From NCBI GenBank assembly GCA_028015205.1, contig CM051514.1, forward strand, positions 41,618,150 to 41,682,149: a stretch of 64,000 nucleotides of DNA, given 5' to 3'. The notes beneath the pieces were generated by a model. It saw only the letters and a program-made list of their open reading frames with translations, did no database searches and was not told the origin of the DNA. The DNA is from Mytilisepta virgata. Lineage: Eukaryota > Mollusca > Bivalvia > Mytilida > Mytilidae. A program made the position numbers and the translations under genes. Below are positions 35,960 through 50,000 of this stretch, piece after piece; positions within the stretch are counted from its first letter, which is position 1; each line of letters opens with the position of its first letter.

Positions 35960-38900
35960 AATTTGTTTCCACTCATAATTTTCTGACAAAGGCTATTCCT
36001 ATGTAATGTATATGCGAACTTTTAAGGGGTACTTCTACTATTTGTCCTACGTATTCTGTTAACTTATTTCTTGGTGAAATAGTCGTGACTCTGCTGAAAG
36101 TTAACAGAATTCGAACAAAGATAATTCCTACCTTCACTGTCAACACAGTCAGAACTTTTGAAAAGAAAATTTGCATTTGTTCAACCAATTTGTGAGTGTC
36201 ACGTTAGATATTACGCAAAAATAAGTGAACTGTACACACAAAAGGCAAAACGTCCAAACTGATATAATGCCGACCAGTTCCAGAATTACCTGTATCCCCA
36301 TGCCATAATCACTTCCACTGAACGTAATGTCCGCTTATAAAATCTAATATCTGATTCATTCAAGTCAGACAATAAACAAATAACGTAAAGAATTTAGAGG
36401 TATATTATATATATTTCTTGCATTATAATTATTCCGTCATAATAGAATTACATTTCGTGAGAATCTAAAACTGTGTAGTATAATTATTTTTTCTCAAATT
36501 ATGATTTTGACAGCATTTTTCAATTTCTTTCAAATTTAAGACAACACAGGTTTTTTTTTTTTTTTAAAAAACGACGTGAGTTCTATTTTTAAATATATAA
36601 CCTTAATGAACTTATAGTCTTTCAGAATTCAATTTTAATGAAAAAAAAATCGTTGTTACGAAATCTTGAAATGACTAGTCTAAATAGGGCGAATTCACAG
36701 TTATTAATCTTGTATGTTTGACATAAAATCATTGTTGGAAACCATGCTGTCTAATGTGTAATGAAGAATGAGTTTTTCACAGAAATAAAAGTCGCTGATA
36801 AAGTAGTGCTAAAGTCTGGTAGGAGTCTGGTAATTAAGGCTTATCGTTTAAAATGTTCCAGTATCGAAAATTAAATCAGGATTTGAGTATTCCCTTGTCA
36901 GTACAAAAACGTGCTTTTTAACATACAATGAATTCGTTCTACTTTCAAAATATTCGGCCTTGAGCAAACTGCAGAATCATAATTTGAATGCATGTATGCC
37001 TATCTTCTAAATACTTTAAATTGAATATTGTCTGACTATTTATCCATATTTAATGCTCGTAGGTTATTTGCTTTTCTTAATTTAGGATGTGTTCAAAATT
37101 TAATTTGCATTTGAAATACATTTCGAATAATTTTCATCAGGTTCAAAATAGATGTTCAAGGCCAAACGTCGAAATCCTTAGAAACAGGAGACGTGGCTAT
37201 GTGTAATGGACATAGTGAAATTGAATAAGATCTAAAATCTTTTCGAATATTAAGTTCATTGATCTAAAAATCATGCAATAGTGGAAATTAAACTAAAACA
37301 TTGTTTTTAAAAATCTTAATCATCGCAAAATTGTATCTTAAAACCGAGAAGGAAGGGTATTTATTTATAACGGTGTGGGGATGACAAGGAATCTGAGGTC
37401 TACAGAACAATTATTAGTTTTGATATTTATCTTGAGAGAAAAATGGAAAGATATAAAGGATGCCTCAAAACTTTCGAAGTGAAATACACATTATCCCATT
37501 AAAAATGGTTCCACTATAATTTCTGTATCAGGTTCACTGCACGGCCAAAATAAAAGTACAACCGTTCTATTACGATTAATTCTGTTTAAGCATAGTTTGT
37601 ACTGTAGGTGCCATCACTAGTAAAAGTTATAACTGAATATGCCTCTCTCAATAGAGAGAATATCTAAACCGGAAAGTAATCTGGAAGACTGGAGATAGTA
37701 TAATTCTTTTTGTTTCAGTCTGGAGACTGAATTAAGGATAATTTGAAAATCATATTTTCAGAATTGTTCACAAACATTCCTTGTAAAGTGATGACCTTAA
37801 TATGATTCTTCTAACACTTCCGACCATCAGCAACATATAAAACTTGTTATATAATAAAATTTATAGGAATCGGTTGTTTGGTTTCGCTCTGGATTTTTTT
37901 TTATTCCGGCATTACAGCTGACCCAATATGATTAATAGAAATGCGTATGATAAATGGTAAGACAGAAATGGTAAATGTTAATGACCCAAGAACCCTGAAA
38001 CGGATCTGGAAACTACAAAAAAAGGTCCTAATATACTCTTCCACATGGGGGATGTGACTAAACTGTATAACAAGCTCTAAGTGGCCCAAATTCAAAACTT
38101 TCAAGAAATGCAGCCGAAACTATAAGATCAATAGAATAAAAACCACACTCAACTTATTTATACGATAGGTCGAGGATAATACGAATGGCCATCGAATATT
38201 CGTAAAGCCAGTGACAAAGACAAATCGAGATTTGGAAGGTCGAGCACAAACAAACAACAGAAAGAACACACGAAAAACCCCAAAAAATGAGATGGGTATA
38301 CAATTAATACCACATAACACAGTGAAATGTTATGTTCAACACAACTAAGGATAAAAGAGATCAAATTTCATCTGATAAACTGATCACGTGATAACCTGCT
38401 AATCTCTCGCATGAATAACGATTAATCGTGTTTAATATAATCATTATTATGTTTTATTTAAAAAATCAAAGAATTTAATTCGCTGTAATATTATATCCTA
38501 GTTGTGATTGTGTAATTCTAGTTATATGAATATGAATATAGTTGCAAAATGCGCTTAACTTATTTTCAATCTTTACATAGCCGATATTAGTTCGGAACAG
38601 ATTTTCAATCGTAATTGTACGTATATAAATGAGGTGATGTATACATCAAACGGGAATTGCCCAAATTTTGAAATTTCTTTGCCTGTTGAAAATATAACCA
38701 ATTGTTATGGATTAGAGAGCTAAGTCGATGTGACTTTCAGGCAAATAAAAATGTGGCGGGGTGAAAATAGTTTAATGAGATCTCCCCTTGCCCCTGTGGT
38801 AGTAGTGGAAAACATTAACAAAAATAGAAGTACAATGTACATATACAGTAAAAAAACAGTAAAAAATAAAAACTTGAAATCAGTGCGCACTTGAAATACG

Positions 38901-41198
38901 AACTATGGAGACAACATGACCTCAAAGTGCAAATAAATGACTGATTTTGTTGGTAAGCGACAGCTAGCTCATGTTGCTAAACAGCAGATAAGCAATCACG
39001 TTATCTGACAAAACAATAAAACTATAAAAATGTTTTAACATTTTAAAAAAAAAAATAATACTTCATTTGTCTCGTATTCTGGTTTTCCATATCTTTAATT
39101 AAAGAATTTTATGAAGTTTGACGTTTCCGGCAAACGATATTCTTCTCGGACTTCATTAAGATTGTTTGTAGGGCTAAATTTTTCATGTGTTCAAGGCATA
39201 AAAGAGATAAATGGAAAACAAAATATATTAATGAGGGAAAATAGTTAAATCAATTTATGAATCACAGTAACTTTAACAAATATAATGATTTAATGTGACA
39301 GAAGGAAGGAATTTTAGGTGATAATTGTTTTACAGAAAATTTATAATAATAAGGATTAATGTTAGCATCATTCTTAATAATTTGAAGACAACCGGGTTTT
39401 GCTAAAAGACTACAATTAGGATTTTACATATATTTCAAAATTTGTCCCTGTTTCACCCTGAAAGCTTGTCAGCTTGTATAAGTGTGGTATAGTCTATCCG
39501 AATTATTTGTTTCATTCATTCATTCATTCTTTACTACCAATTTATGTTATCTATTTAGATGATGTACATGTACCCTGGTAGTGTTTGTGTATTTGTCTTG
39601 TCATGTTTGATTTTATATTGTGAGTTAGTCATGCAAATTTCGACCATGATCGTAATCATTACATTTTTGCCCGATACTGTGGATGACCTTGAAGTTATGT
39701 CCTTCAATAACAGATGTGACCTGATCCAAATATGGCACAGAATTCCACTCAAAAAAGCTTATACTTGTACTTCTTGACAAATAACTCAATGTAGCTTATT
39801 TATCAGCATTGTGACGTCCAAATGATGTCATAAACTTGCTTCGTTGACTAAATTTCTTAGAAATAGCTGATTTTTATCAGTTTTCCATGCACATTTTGCT
39901 TGAGGAAACATTGTATGCATTCGAGAAACAAAAAATTATATCCGAATACATATTAATGTTAAATATAAAGTTCTTGCGCAGTCAATTTCCCGTTGCAAAG
40001 TTTATGTGAAAATTGTCCGAAATCATCAGAAACTAGACTAGAGATTTTTATGGAATTGTCCCATTTTGTGATGGTTTATTGACATATTAATGTAAGAGAT
40101 ATTGTATTTTTCTTCATTCGAAGCAAAGTAGGTATTTAAAGCTTATTTTTATAAATATATAGATCATTTGCTTACTTGGGGTTTTATTTTGGACCATATT
40201 TTAGGCCAAATACGGGCCTTAACGCCTCTTGTCCTTTTTATCTTGAGAAAGTTGGTCTCTGCATGCTCTGTAAAAAGTGATTATATTTAACCCATTAGTA
40301 AGGAGTAACGTACTCTTACTGCAATGCCAATTACTGTAACAACCGATTTAAAATTGTCACGCAGTAGTTGAAGTGATTACTTAATATTTTTACTTTCTCT
40401 GCAAATATTGATGTCTTTTGATCATTTCCTGTTATTATTGTTTTTTGAAGGCAAAGTTGATTTTTTTGTATGATATCCAAAATAAAACGTGATGTTTTTG
40501 GTGATGTTTGTATTAAATAAGAGTACTTGTGATATTTTTGTTTTTCTGTAAACAGAATGGTGTCTGGTCATTAGAAGGTGGGATGTTAAATCGATCCCTT
40601 TTCTAAGAAGCTAATTGAATAAAGATAACACATCCAAGGGAATTTCTAAGAAAATAACGGAACTAATGAAATTATAAAGTATTTATCTTTCCTGGAAATC
40701 CTGGAACGATGAAGGATAGATTTATTGCATAATACTGCTGGTATCCATTAATCATACATGATATTACACTAGTGAAATGAATTCAAGGTAAAAACAAAAC
40801 GTGTTTGCATGTAGTTATATTCCTATAGTTTTTTATCGCTAACATGTGTATTTCTCAGCTCCTGAGCATAATAATACACTACGTGGTTTGTAAGATTCGT
40901 GTAATGATGTTTGCATTAAAATTGCATATACCGATACTTTTTTCGTGTTGTTTTCAAATTATGGCATTATTTTTACAATTTATAGTAAATTCATGTTCAT
41001 ATTTTTCTACTCGCCTACATAGACAAACATCGTAAAATAGTAAGCGGCTATGTTTTGATTGACTAATTGATGTGGTAAAATATCACAGATTTCTTCTAAT
41101 AAACGCATTTCTGTTATGTTATTTTTGGCCTTATGATATTATTTTGTAAAGAAAATAGGTACACAGTAAAGTTCATATTTATTCTACAATCACACTAC
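35960..41198. other. Non-coding spacer
   Basis: AT-rich DNA with no supportable gene. Fragmentary pieces of dispersed repeats appear near 36940-37170 (GGCCTTGAGCAAACTG). I see nothing else. Confidence 0.5.
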
Positions 41199-41427
41199 AT
41201 AAAAATCTGTTTTTTGTTTGTTTAGTTGGGGTTTTACGCCGTTTTCAGCACATTTGGCTATTTCGGTAGGAAAATTGACAATCCTTGTCAATTTAGATCG
41301 GAGTCGAACACACCCCGCCACAGGTTAGATGCGAACTCACGACCTCAGCGTTGACAGGCTAGTGATCATTAGTAGTCATGACGAACTACCTAGACCACTC
41401 GGCCACCGAGATACCCATAAAAATCTG
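41199..41427 (-). mobile_element. tRNA-derived SINE with 11-bp target duplication
   Basis: Minus-strand copy (41210-41416) of the SINE at 35670. Box A region GGCCGAGTGGTCTAGG, body ATTGACAAGGATTG, CAAACAAA tail. ATAAAAATCTG flanks it at 41199-41209 and 41417-41427. The GGCCGCCGCG segment is deleted. It retains head and tail but is shorter than the 35670 copy. Confidence 0.92.
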
Positions 41428-43572
41428 AAAATATAAAGCCCATTGAAACATCGACAAAGGAATACCGAACGAATAAATTTACGGGTTGAAGAGGATTCTA
41501 AAAGAACTGAAGCTAGATACCGGGCCAGGAGAATACGTGATAAACAATTCTCCCCGGGCATTTAGTACTCGCATGGGCTTAATGTTGAAGGCCGCTAGAC
41601 CGCTAGATATAATTAATGTCCTCCCATGTTCAATCTTATGTGATATTATCTCATCATTGCTTACCCCGTATTCTTATAATACAGTTATTTACTAGTATCA
41701 CAGAAAACTAATGCTACTAGAAATATTCACAAAAAGACATAGTAAAGAATAGGGATATAAGACAAGAAAAACTTACAAGAATGCAAGAGAATACAAAGAA
41801 GAGAACATAAAAAGACATGATGTGTGCTGGAAAGGTACATATGCCATGCCTCGTTAACAGCACCGTAACAGACAATCCATCTAAGAATAGAGTACAGATA
41901 GGTCAATATTCAGTGAATGTAAACTTAGTCTTAGAACATAACAGCTGACAGGTTCTTCTTTCTTATAACAATACTTTATAGTTGGATCTTAAAGGATTCT
42001 ACATTATACTTGAAGACACTTTATATTACAACAAAAATACTAAGATCCTAAAAGAATGTCAGTTTGTCATGTGAATTTCACAGCAGTTATTTGCATTTTC
42101 AGTCATTAAATTTATAGTCTGTGATTTACAAGAACAATGAAAGATTTGAATACGTTGCACTCAAAAGAATTGGTTCATAGCTTTCAAGGCTTCAATCAAT
42201 GAACATCCTTTATATACAATACATTTAATTAATAAGATTTTGTTACTCAAAGAATTAAATTACTTTTGATATAATACAATATAATGGATTTTTGAAGAAA
42301 TTGCATAATTTAATTTAAATGTCGTATTTTATAAAGTTTTAAGCTCAAATAAGTTTTATCATATACATTCGGTTGTCATAAAAAAGTACGGTTTTTAAAA
42401 TGGAAAAAAATATGTATGGTTATTTTCATATTTTTGGTTACGCAGTTGTTATTCTTTCTTTACCAAAGTTATCTGTTAAAAGCTGCAATAAAATTTTGAA
42501 ATTCTCACAAGACTGGGTGCTTTTATTTTAATAAATACTGTAGAAATGTAATTCATGATATTTTCCTGTTTGTATTAATCAATTTAGAAAACAGAAACAG
42601 AGTTTTCTTTGAACAGTTTGATATGTTACTATTCTCTCGATTATGCCTTGTCGTTGGAGTTTATCCATTGTTTATCCCTTCGTTATTGTTTTGCCGATAA
42701 CTGATATCTTTGAATTCGTAATAGCTGTGAATATGGGAAAAACACTATATATAAAAACTTCCTATAGAACTAGAAAAGAACAAAATGATTTCTAAAATCT
42801 TTGAAGCTTTCATTATTGATTGCTGATTGCTTAAAGTCAAGCTAGTTGCCAATATTAGATGAATTTTCTGGACGAAAACGGCACAATAAATCTATTGTGG
42901 TCTAGTATCGGAACATTAGCAACTGAGCTGGAGTGATATTTCAACTTTCGTTAGCGGTAATTAACATACTCTGGCATTATCTTAACATGGTATCCACTAT
43001 GATCCGCGGTCCCCTACTGAAATCCGAATATCCCCTCGACGAGAGGTTCTCGCGTATCCATCACCTGAGGAGTAACTAAAGGCACCTCTGTTGGTTGAGC
43101 ATGTTACCCATAAGTATTTCGTATTAGGTGTCTTCTAGCTATTCCAACATTTTGAATTTACCTATTCTATCTATTCTAACATGGTAAGAAAAATAGGTGT
43201 TATTTTAGTTAATATGTTGTTTTAGAAATTATTACTAGCTTGGGTGAAAGGTGATAATTATTAGTTGCTAATGAATGTTTTTGTGAATTCCGATGCAAAA
43301 ATACTTACAAAATAATCCTCAAGACCATGTATCAGACTACAGAATGATGAACTGACAGCCCTACAGTTTGGTGATGCGGCCTCCCATCTTCTCTACTTGG
43401 ACTAGTGATAGACTGTAATATTATCTTTTTTCAATAATATTTCAGTGCTTAATAGATCCTTTATTTTTTCTTGTATAATGCTTTAGTGTTTGAATTAACA
43501 AAATTTGGTTTGACATTAATTAACATATTCCTTATGCATATGTTTTTATAACATAATCACCCTAAATCATCT

Positions 43573-43656
43573 GTTTGCACAAGTATTCTTGCCAGTCCAA
43601 TACAATATTTTACCGTTTGCACAAGTATTCTTGCTAGTCCAACACAAAATTTTACC
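43573..43656 (+). repeat. 42-bp tandem duplication
   Basis: GTTTGCACAAGTATTCTTGC starts at 43573 and again at 43615; the two units differ at a few bases. Confidence 0.92.
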
Positions 43657-44038
43657 ATATTACCTGTAATTTTCAAATTGTTGGAATAGATAGAACGAAC
43701 CTCCTATTATAAAGGCACAGAAATGATCACAATGACAGCAATATGCAAATGATTTATTTTTGATTTATTGGTCAAGCATAAAGATATGAATTTAAATATC
43801 CTTGATGCTTTGTGGGCTGTTTTGGAAACATTTGTGATATTTTATCACGCATATAAATGAACCACCTGAGAATTGTAATATTCATTTGAACAGAAGAAAA
43901 ATATACACAAGGAACAATCTGAAAGACGTAAACCACATGGCAAGACAAACCAACATGGATACAAATAAACAAATACAAGGCATAACATAAAAACATAAAA
44001 ACACTCAAACTATAAACTGTGATTTGCTTGAGATTGTT

Positions 44039-44112
44039 GTCTTCCCTGGTTTGTCTGTCTATTGGATTGCGTTTTCTGGTTTGCCCCTTAGCTAAATTTT
44101 TCCTTTTTACAT
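44039..44112 (+). mobile_element. Retroelement tail fragment
   Basis: GGTTTGTCTGTCTATTGGAT and GGTTTGCCCCTTAG match the distal tail words at 52370-52433 and 62370-62400. The open frame read in reverse through it is not a gene. Confidence 0.55.
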
Positions 44113-44493
44113 GAGGTTCTTTACAACCTGGAGGGAATCCATGGACTCTAGATGCCAAATTGTCAAATTAAGGTCATATATGTCTTTATCAAGTAAAAAG
44201 AACACTTTGATTTGTTTTATGCTGATCTATTTTTTTTTCGAATAGTTTGTTCCTGCTCTGTATACAACCTATATTAGGTTAGATTTATAAAGTACATGGA
44301 AATCATAGTAAATTTGATCTAAAAAAAGCTCGAAAGACTTTATTGCAGAACGTTTCTAACGATGAATTGTTTACATGAAAATACAACTTTTCTCATGGAA
44401 TATTTCCACCTGCTGTTTGTCGTAATTGCTGTTAAGTATGTAATTCATACATCTGTAGGACAAATTGAGCTGTTTTTATTATAGCTAACGTAA

Positions 44494-44718
44494 TTGATAT
44501 GTTTTTCAGTCTGTAGAAGTGTTGATCTTGACTACAACTATTTATTGATAACAATGAAAGAAGGAAACAGACGAATTATTAAAACCGGAAAAAAACGTGT
44601 TTATAATAGGTTTTTTGGTCGCTATATTTTTTCCCCGAAATATAAATGGAACTTTAATACATTAAGAAGATATACAAAACTGCCAAAAACTAAAAACTCA
44701 CATTTACAATTCATTTAG
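44494..44718 (+). CDS. Unassigned ORF, doubtful
   Basis: A 74-codon frame rich in basic and aromatic residues (MKEGNRRIIKTGKKRVYNRF), ending just before the 44833 frame. I do not recognise it. It could be a fragment of the same unknown gene or a chance frame in AT-rich DNA. Confidence 0.15.
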   Translation: MICFSVCRSVDLDYNYLLITMKEGNRRIIKTGKKRVYNRFFGRYIFSPKYKWNFNTLRRYTKLPKTKNSHLQFI

Positions 44719-44832
44719 TAATAGTTTTGTCTATGAAAAATAAAAAAAAATGGAAATGGAGAGATACCTAAACCGAGGATCTGGACATGAACTGTACTCG
44801 CTATCTAAAAAAGCAATTATTCATTACATGTT

Positions 44833-45147
44833 GTGAAATTTTATGCAGAGAGTACATCAATACAACCTTGTTCTAATAATATTACCGAAAACAGGTTTAA
44901 ACGCCTTGAGAAAATTAAAAAGTCATTTCCTTCTAATACTGTATACTGCCTATTAACAACACAGACCTCTGGGACAACTTTGTTGGACTGTCATCCGGAT
45001 CTTTGTTCCGTTTTTAGATGTCGATATTTTCGAGAAAGAAACGATATGGAATATATATCAATGTTTGAACTCGGGATGAATGACGAAAAACTGGAAAGGG
45101 CCAATCAAATACCTCCATCAAATCGTCAGAAGTTCAGACAAAAATAA
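44833..45147 (+). CDS. Unassigned ORF, possible small gene or exon remnant
   Basis: A 104-codon frame: NRFKRLEKIKKSF, then YCLLTTQTSGTTLLDCHPDL with CSVFRCRYFRERNDME, ending SNRQKFRQK. The composition is less repetitive and more protein-like than neighbouring frames, with four cysteines in the middle. I recognise no family, see no signal peptide and find no convincing promoter or splice partner. It may be a decayed retrocopy. It lies in the spacer between the two receptors. Confidence 0.25.
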   Translation: MKFYAESTSIQPCSNNITENRFKRLEKIKKSFPSNTVYCLLTTQTSGTTLLDCHPDLCSVFRCRYFRERNDMEYISMFELGMNDEKLERANQIPPSNRQKFRQK

Positions 45148-45257
45148 CACAAAACACAAACACAAACATAGAAATAACAGAGTTAGACACTGAAATGTGG
45201 TGGGGTTAACCGTTTCTAAGGGTACCAAAACCTCCCCCTTATTTATCCTGACTCCCT

Positions 45258-45385
45258 GGGCCCGGTTGTTCAACTCATTTAACCAAGGGTTTTTTTTTTA
45301 AAATTTAACCACAGGTTAAAAATAGTGATTATCTATATAATTTAAACCTCAGTTCTTGGGTAAAATAAGTTGAACAACTGGACCC
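45258..45385. repeat. Foldback element
   Basis: GGGCCCGGTTGTTCAACTCA pairs with TAAGTTGAACAACTGGACCC; inner AACCAAGGGTTT-type words continue the pairing. No coding content. Confidence 0.82.
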
Positions 45386-46709
45386 TGGTGTTTGTAAGCC
45401 AACACAGTATGATAATTAAAAAACACTCATACATTTATCATTTTGTTCGGCTTTATACGTTTTAGTCATTCTATGCCTTTTAATGGCTCACCATCTTATC
45501 TATATTCCTTGATTATATTCTATACTCAAACTGTTAAAAGAAAGTTGACTCTTCTATTTTATTCTCGTTTTATTTTTCTACATATTCTGAAAATTACAAA
45601 AACATAAATACATATTATAAATATTATCACAGTCTTTCTTTGCCCTTCAACAGATCATTTCTACAACTATAAAAAGTTTAACCTGTGTTACATTTCAGAA
45701 GGACTGACAACAATTGAAAAATAATTGAGATGAACCAAAGTATGGTTGCACGTTTGAATATGAAGTAACCTGTATTAAAAACCATCTCTCTTTCTCTCTA
45801 TCAAACACTATGACTATATTAAAGGGACTAAGCCCTATAATTTTAACTTTAAAGGGTAGAGATTCAATTTTACTATTTATAATAACCAAAACTGTACATC
45901 AGAAATCATATGTCAAATATGCATTATATGTAATGCTATCTCGAGTTTATACATACGCAATAACACAAGAAACTGTCTACACACATTTTGTTTGAAGTGA
46001 AAATGTCAAATTCATACATCTTTTAATCTATTAATTATAATAAATTGAAAGTTTGCTGCAATACGTCTGAAATGCATAGCATTTATTTTGTAACAAAAAA
46101 AATGAAATTTTTAATTTCAAATTTTGATTTCTCTGAAACGAATCATTCGTCTGTCAAACTGTCAAACTTGAAGTCATATTCGTCTTTATCAGGAAAAAAG
46201 ACACTGTTTTGTCGTATGTCGTATGTTAATCCATTTTTTCCGAATCTCAGATTTTAGGATTTTAAACTTATCAGAAAGAAAACCCACAAACACCTTCAGC
46301 AAACATTTGTCGTCATCAGAATATATTGTAATTTTCAATTAAATATTGCAATTAAACTTTGATACTTCCGCACACGTAGATAGAACCAAATGATGACTAC
46401 GGAAAATAAGCAAATTCTATAAAAAAGGCAAAAATACATTAAATATATGTATAATAATACCGTACAACAGTTATGCATCATTTATGCTTTACCAGTATAT
46501 ATGTAAGATGAGAAAATTCACTCTACATTCTATTGCACGTTGCAAAATTATCTTGCACTTTCAGATATCCCCTTCAATTCATTATCTGGTCGTCTTTACT
46601 TTGAGCTTCGCAATGTTATGTCATTGACTATGCCAATTATGTTATTCATTTGGCCAGCCCTGCTATCTCAGTATTAAATAAGAATATACACCTATACATG
46701 TATCACTTC
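45386..46709. other. Non-coding DNA and presumed receptor B 3' UTR
   Basis: No supportable gene. The part from about 46060 to 46709 probably contains the receptor B 3' UTR read on the minus strand. Confidence 0.45.
46082..46087 (-). other. Candidate polyadenylation signal of receptor B
   Basis: AATAAA on the minus strand about 620 nt after the receptor B stop, close to the distance seen for receptor A. A single hexamer in AT-rich DNA is weak evidence. Confidence 0.35.
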
Positions 46710-47033
46710 TCAGTCATTCGGCCTTGATGTAAGATTTGAGATGTCTGAATTATTATGTTCTTCTTGTATCATTGGCTGAGATTCCTCCATTTTATGCGCA
46801 TGCCCATTAGTCTTATGGTTTTCATTTAGATCATTTGAAACATTGTTTTTCGTTAACAACTTCATTTCTGTAAATGACGTCTTTCGATGTTCCGCTTCTG
46901 AATTTGAATTAGAGGCAATCGACCCTCGACCACGTGATACATACGACAACATTGTATCCCGATGGGACCGTATCGAACCTCCAAAATTTACCAGTCGGAA
47001 TCTTTTCCACGTTTTAGCAATTTCCATTTGTAC
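46710..47033 (-). CDS. PTHR: Receptor B exon 13: cytoplasmic tail and stop
   Basis: 324 nt including TGA, the same length as in receptor A. It encodes [43 protein letters not shown] and a terminal RPND. The acceptor is TGTTTCAG. Confidence 0.93.
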   Translation of the reverse strand, partial: VQMEIAKTWKRFRLVNFGGSIRSHRDTMLSYVSRGRGSIASNSNSEAEHRKTSFTEMKLLTKNNVSNDLNENHKTNGHAHKMEESQPMIQEEHNNSDISNLTSRPND

Positions 47034-50000
47034 CTGAAACAGAGGAAAAACAAAAATCATTCATAGAAATGAAGACAGTGAGAAAATATCGAAAAGAAAC
47101 TAACCTTAACATCTAACCATACACCCTGTGAATACATCTTTGAAATAGGCATATTGTATATGTATGTATGATAAAGGGTTATAGCCCGAATACTGGGAAA
47201 TATTGTCCCGAGTAGAATATAATATTGCACGAGCTTGCACGAAAAACTATCAAAGTTATTATCGTTATTATAATGCAATATTGTTCTTCGAGCAATATTG
47301 GCGAATACTGCACGCTATTTTTTGGTTACGTTCAACAGGGAATATTACGTTGCTATACAATAATATCTTGTATTGCTTTTTTATATATACAGGCATCAAT
47401 TTTGTATTTTTTGCAGAATTACTACGGGTAGTATAAAATAGAAAATAAAACATTGTGTGATATCAATTTTGATTCACTGTGTTAGCTATTTCAGTGATCT
47501 CATTGTAGAGGCCAAACCTTTGGAAATTCGAAACAATAGAACTCAGCAGTGTATATAAGATTAAAGATGGAAAATGGATAATGGATAATTATCACATGAT
47601 CATTTCTACAAATACGAATTTTGCAAAATCAGTATTAGATATACATTATCCTTGCATGCGTATTTCTTATGTATTATTAGAAGAGTTAATATAAACATAC
47701 CTCTCCATTCAGGAAGCAAAACAGCAGAGAAACAATAAATCCCTGTAATGAGACAGTGATATATTAAACAGTGATTCACCAAAAAATACTTTGCTGTATC
47801 ATATATGGTTTTTGTGAGCGGAAGTTTAGTTTTTTATTGTCTTGTTTTGCATTTCTTCGTAATGACGATTTAGAGTATATCTTCTATTTTCTTTCAACAA
47901 AAATAAGCAGCCATTTGATATACCGTTTCACATTCATTAATAACAATATTGTTGTCTCGTTGATTCATAATCCATATCTCTTAACCATAAATTAAAACAA
48001 TTTAGGAATCAACAGGGGAAGTCATTATTAACCCAGTTGACAAAGGGAGATAATTGAAATTGTCTCCCTTTGGTCTTCTAGGCTAAGGGGAGGCTATTTT
48101 TTTCTTATCTCCCTTGGGTAATTGAGTCAAGGGAGATAAATAACTGGTGTCTCTTATTAAAACGCATGTTTCATTAAAAAACGTCGATACTAATCACCCT
48201 TTATACCACAGGACTAGTAAAAATAATTAATTACTATATATTCGTACATTTTTTGTCAACTTGCCTGTATAGAATTGAAAAACATTTCAAAATAAAGTTT
48301 GACAAGCTCCGCCTTCTCGCTAACATTGTCAGGTAATCCTATAAAAACTATGTAGTGAACACCAAATAATGGAATTAAAACCATGGTTGATTTGGCCAAT
48401 CTCCTGTAATAAAATCATAATACTATATGTAATCAGGGAATGTAAGAAGTAGAATACCAATGACACTAATAAGGTTAATATTGTCTCTCATAATCTTTTC
48501 GCCCTAATTTATATTAATTTTCAAAGAACTATTTTTTTTGAAAACTGAAAAACTACTCTTCATGTTTGATAAATAATTAACGTTTAGGGAGCAACCGTGT
48601 GGTTTTTATAGGAAGGTTGGGTGGGGAGGATCAAATGTTTGATCCTGTCTATTTTTTTCGTGGAAATTTTGGTCCTTGATTTTTTTCCACCGCCATTGCA
48701 GCCTAAATGTTATTTTCATTTTAACCCCAAATTTCCTGATTGATACAGGTCCTGCATTTTTTCACACCTAAAGTGATTCTGTCTTTGTTTTGCCGAAATT
48801 CTGGTCCTGCCTTTTTATTTCAAATTGATCCTAACCCCATAGATACAAATGGTTGCTCCCTTAGGCATTACAACAGAACTCTCTGTAGCGATTTGACTCC
48901 TTTTAAAATGTATTCATTGCTTATCTCATTTTTGTTTACACAATATCTACTATTTGATTTAAAGAAACTAAAAAGTACCCAGATGAAGAACACAAAAGTA
49001 AAACATCATTAAAGTCGCATTATCTCCCCATTTAAACTAACCATATATGTATCAAAGGGTCAATAACTTCTGATTTGGGTATAATTACATTCGTTTATTA
49101 AAAAAGAAACTACCGTCCTTCTTTCCATATTTTAGGTATCATTGTAAGGGGAGATAATCTGAGAGATTTTCCAGAATACTCAACATGACAAATCCTTAAT
49201 TCACCACCAAACACAGAACCAAATAATTAGAATGTAAATAAAATTACTTCTAGTGCAAGGTAAAACAAAGAAAAGCAAGGAATTGGGTGCAGAGTGCATT
49301 TGCTATAGCCATTGTGGAAGCATTGAGGTGATTTTCTGTTAGTATGAAAAAGCATAGGGTTAGTCATTCAGATCAAATATCATCAGGAATTTGCTTAATG
49401 GTGGTACTTGCTCGTGTAGTAAGAGATTCTTCTGAGATCAAATGGCCGTTTGTCGTTTTTGCTTTAGTCAAGAGACGTTAAAGTACATTCCATATTTATA
49501 TTGCGAAATTTGACGTATTGCATTTATATCCATTTTTTGAAATTGAAAACTAAATATTACACTTGTGTATATACGATAAATGGTTACTTATCTCTAAAAA
49601 AATAAGTTCGTCTACTTGCGATTGACGACAAGACGAACATGTCGACATAAAGACGTCATATATATCAGGAGATTCTTATTAATCAACCTTTTAATCGTTA
49701 AGGACATTTTAAACTATAAACTTTTAGGAAGAAAAAAAAATACTTAAAGAAATAAAGCATTTATGTTTTGGGGTAGTTATTCCTTCTGTTGTCTTGTTTT
49801 GTGATAAAAGTATCGACAAAAGAAGACCGAAGCGACTAAATAATATATTAATCTAAAAACAGTGATTCTGGACTTCTCAGTTTTTATTTGTAAGGTGTGC
49901 TTGTCGTCCTACGTCTCGGGCCATTTGTTGTCAGAGGAATCACAGGTTAGAGCCAACATTTCAACATAGAAAACGTAATTTATATTTTCTCTGTCAAACA

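Larger units (their letters stand above)
41428..44493. other. Non-coding spacer
   Basis: No supportable gene. It holds a two-unit 42-bp tandem repeat (43573-43656) and a piece resembling the retroelement 3' tail (44039-44112). Confidence 0.5.

Noticed and set aside
41486..41695. 69-codon plus-strand frame beside the SINE
   Set aside because: The start looks protein-like but the frame is short, has no partner exon and matches nothing I know.
43772..44158. 128-codon minus-strand frame
   Set aside because: It overlaps a retroelement-tail fragment and has no recognisable domain.
46843..47037. Plus-strand frame of 64 codons
   Set aside because: Antisense shadow of receptor B exon 13, whose minus-strand frame is supported by homology to receptor A.
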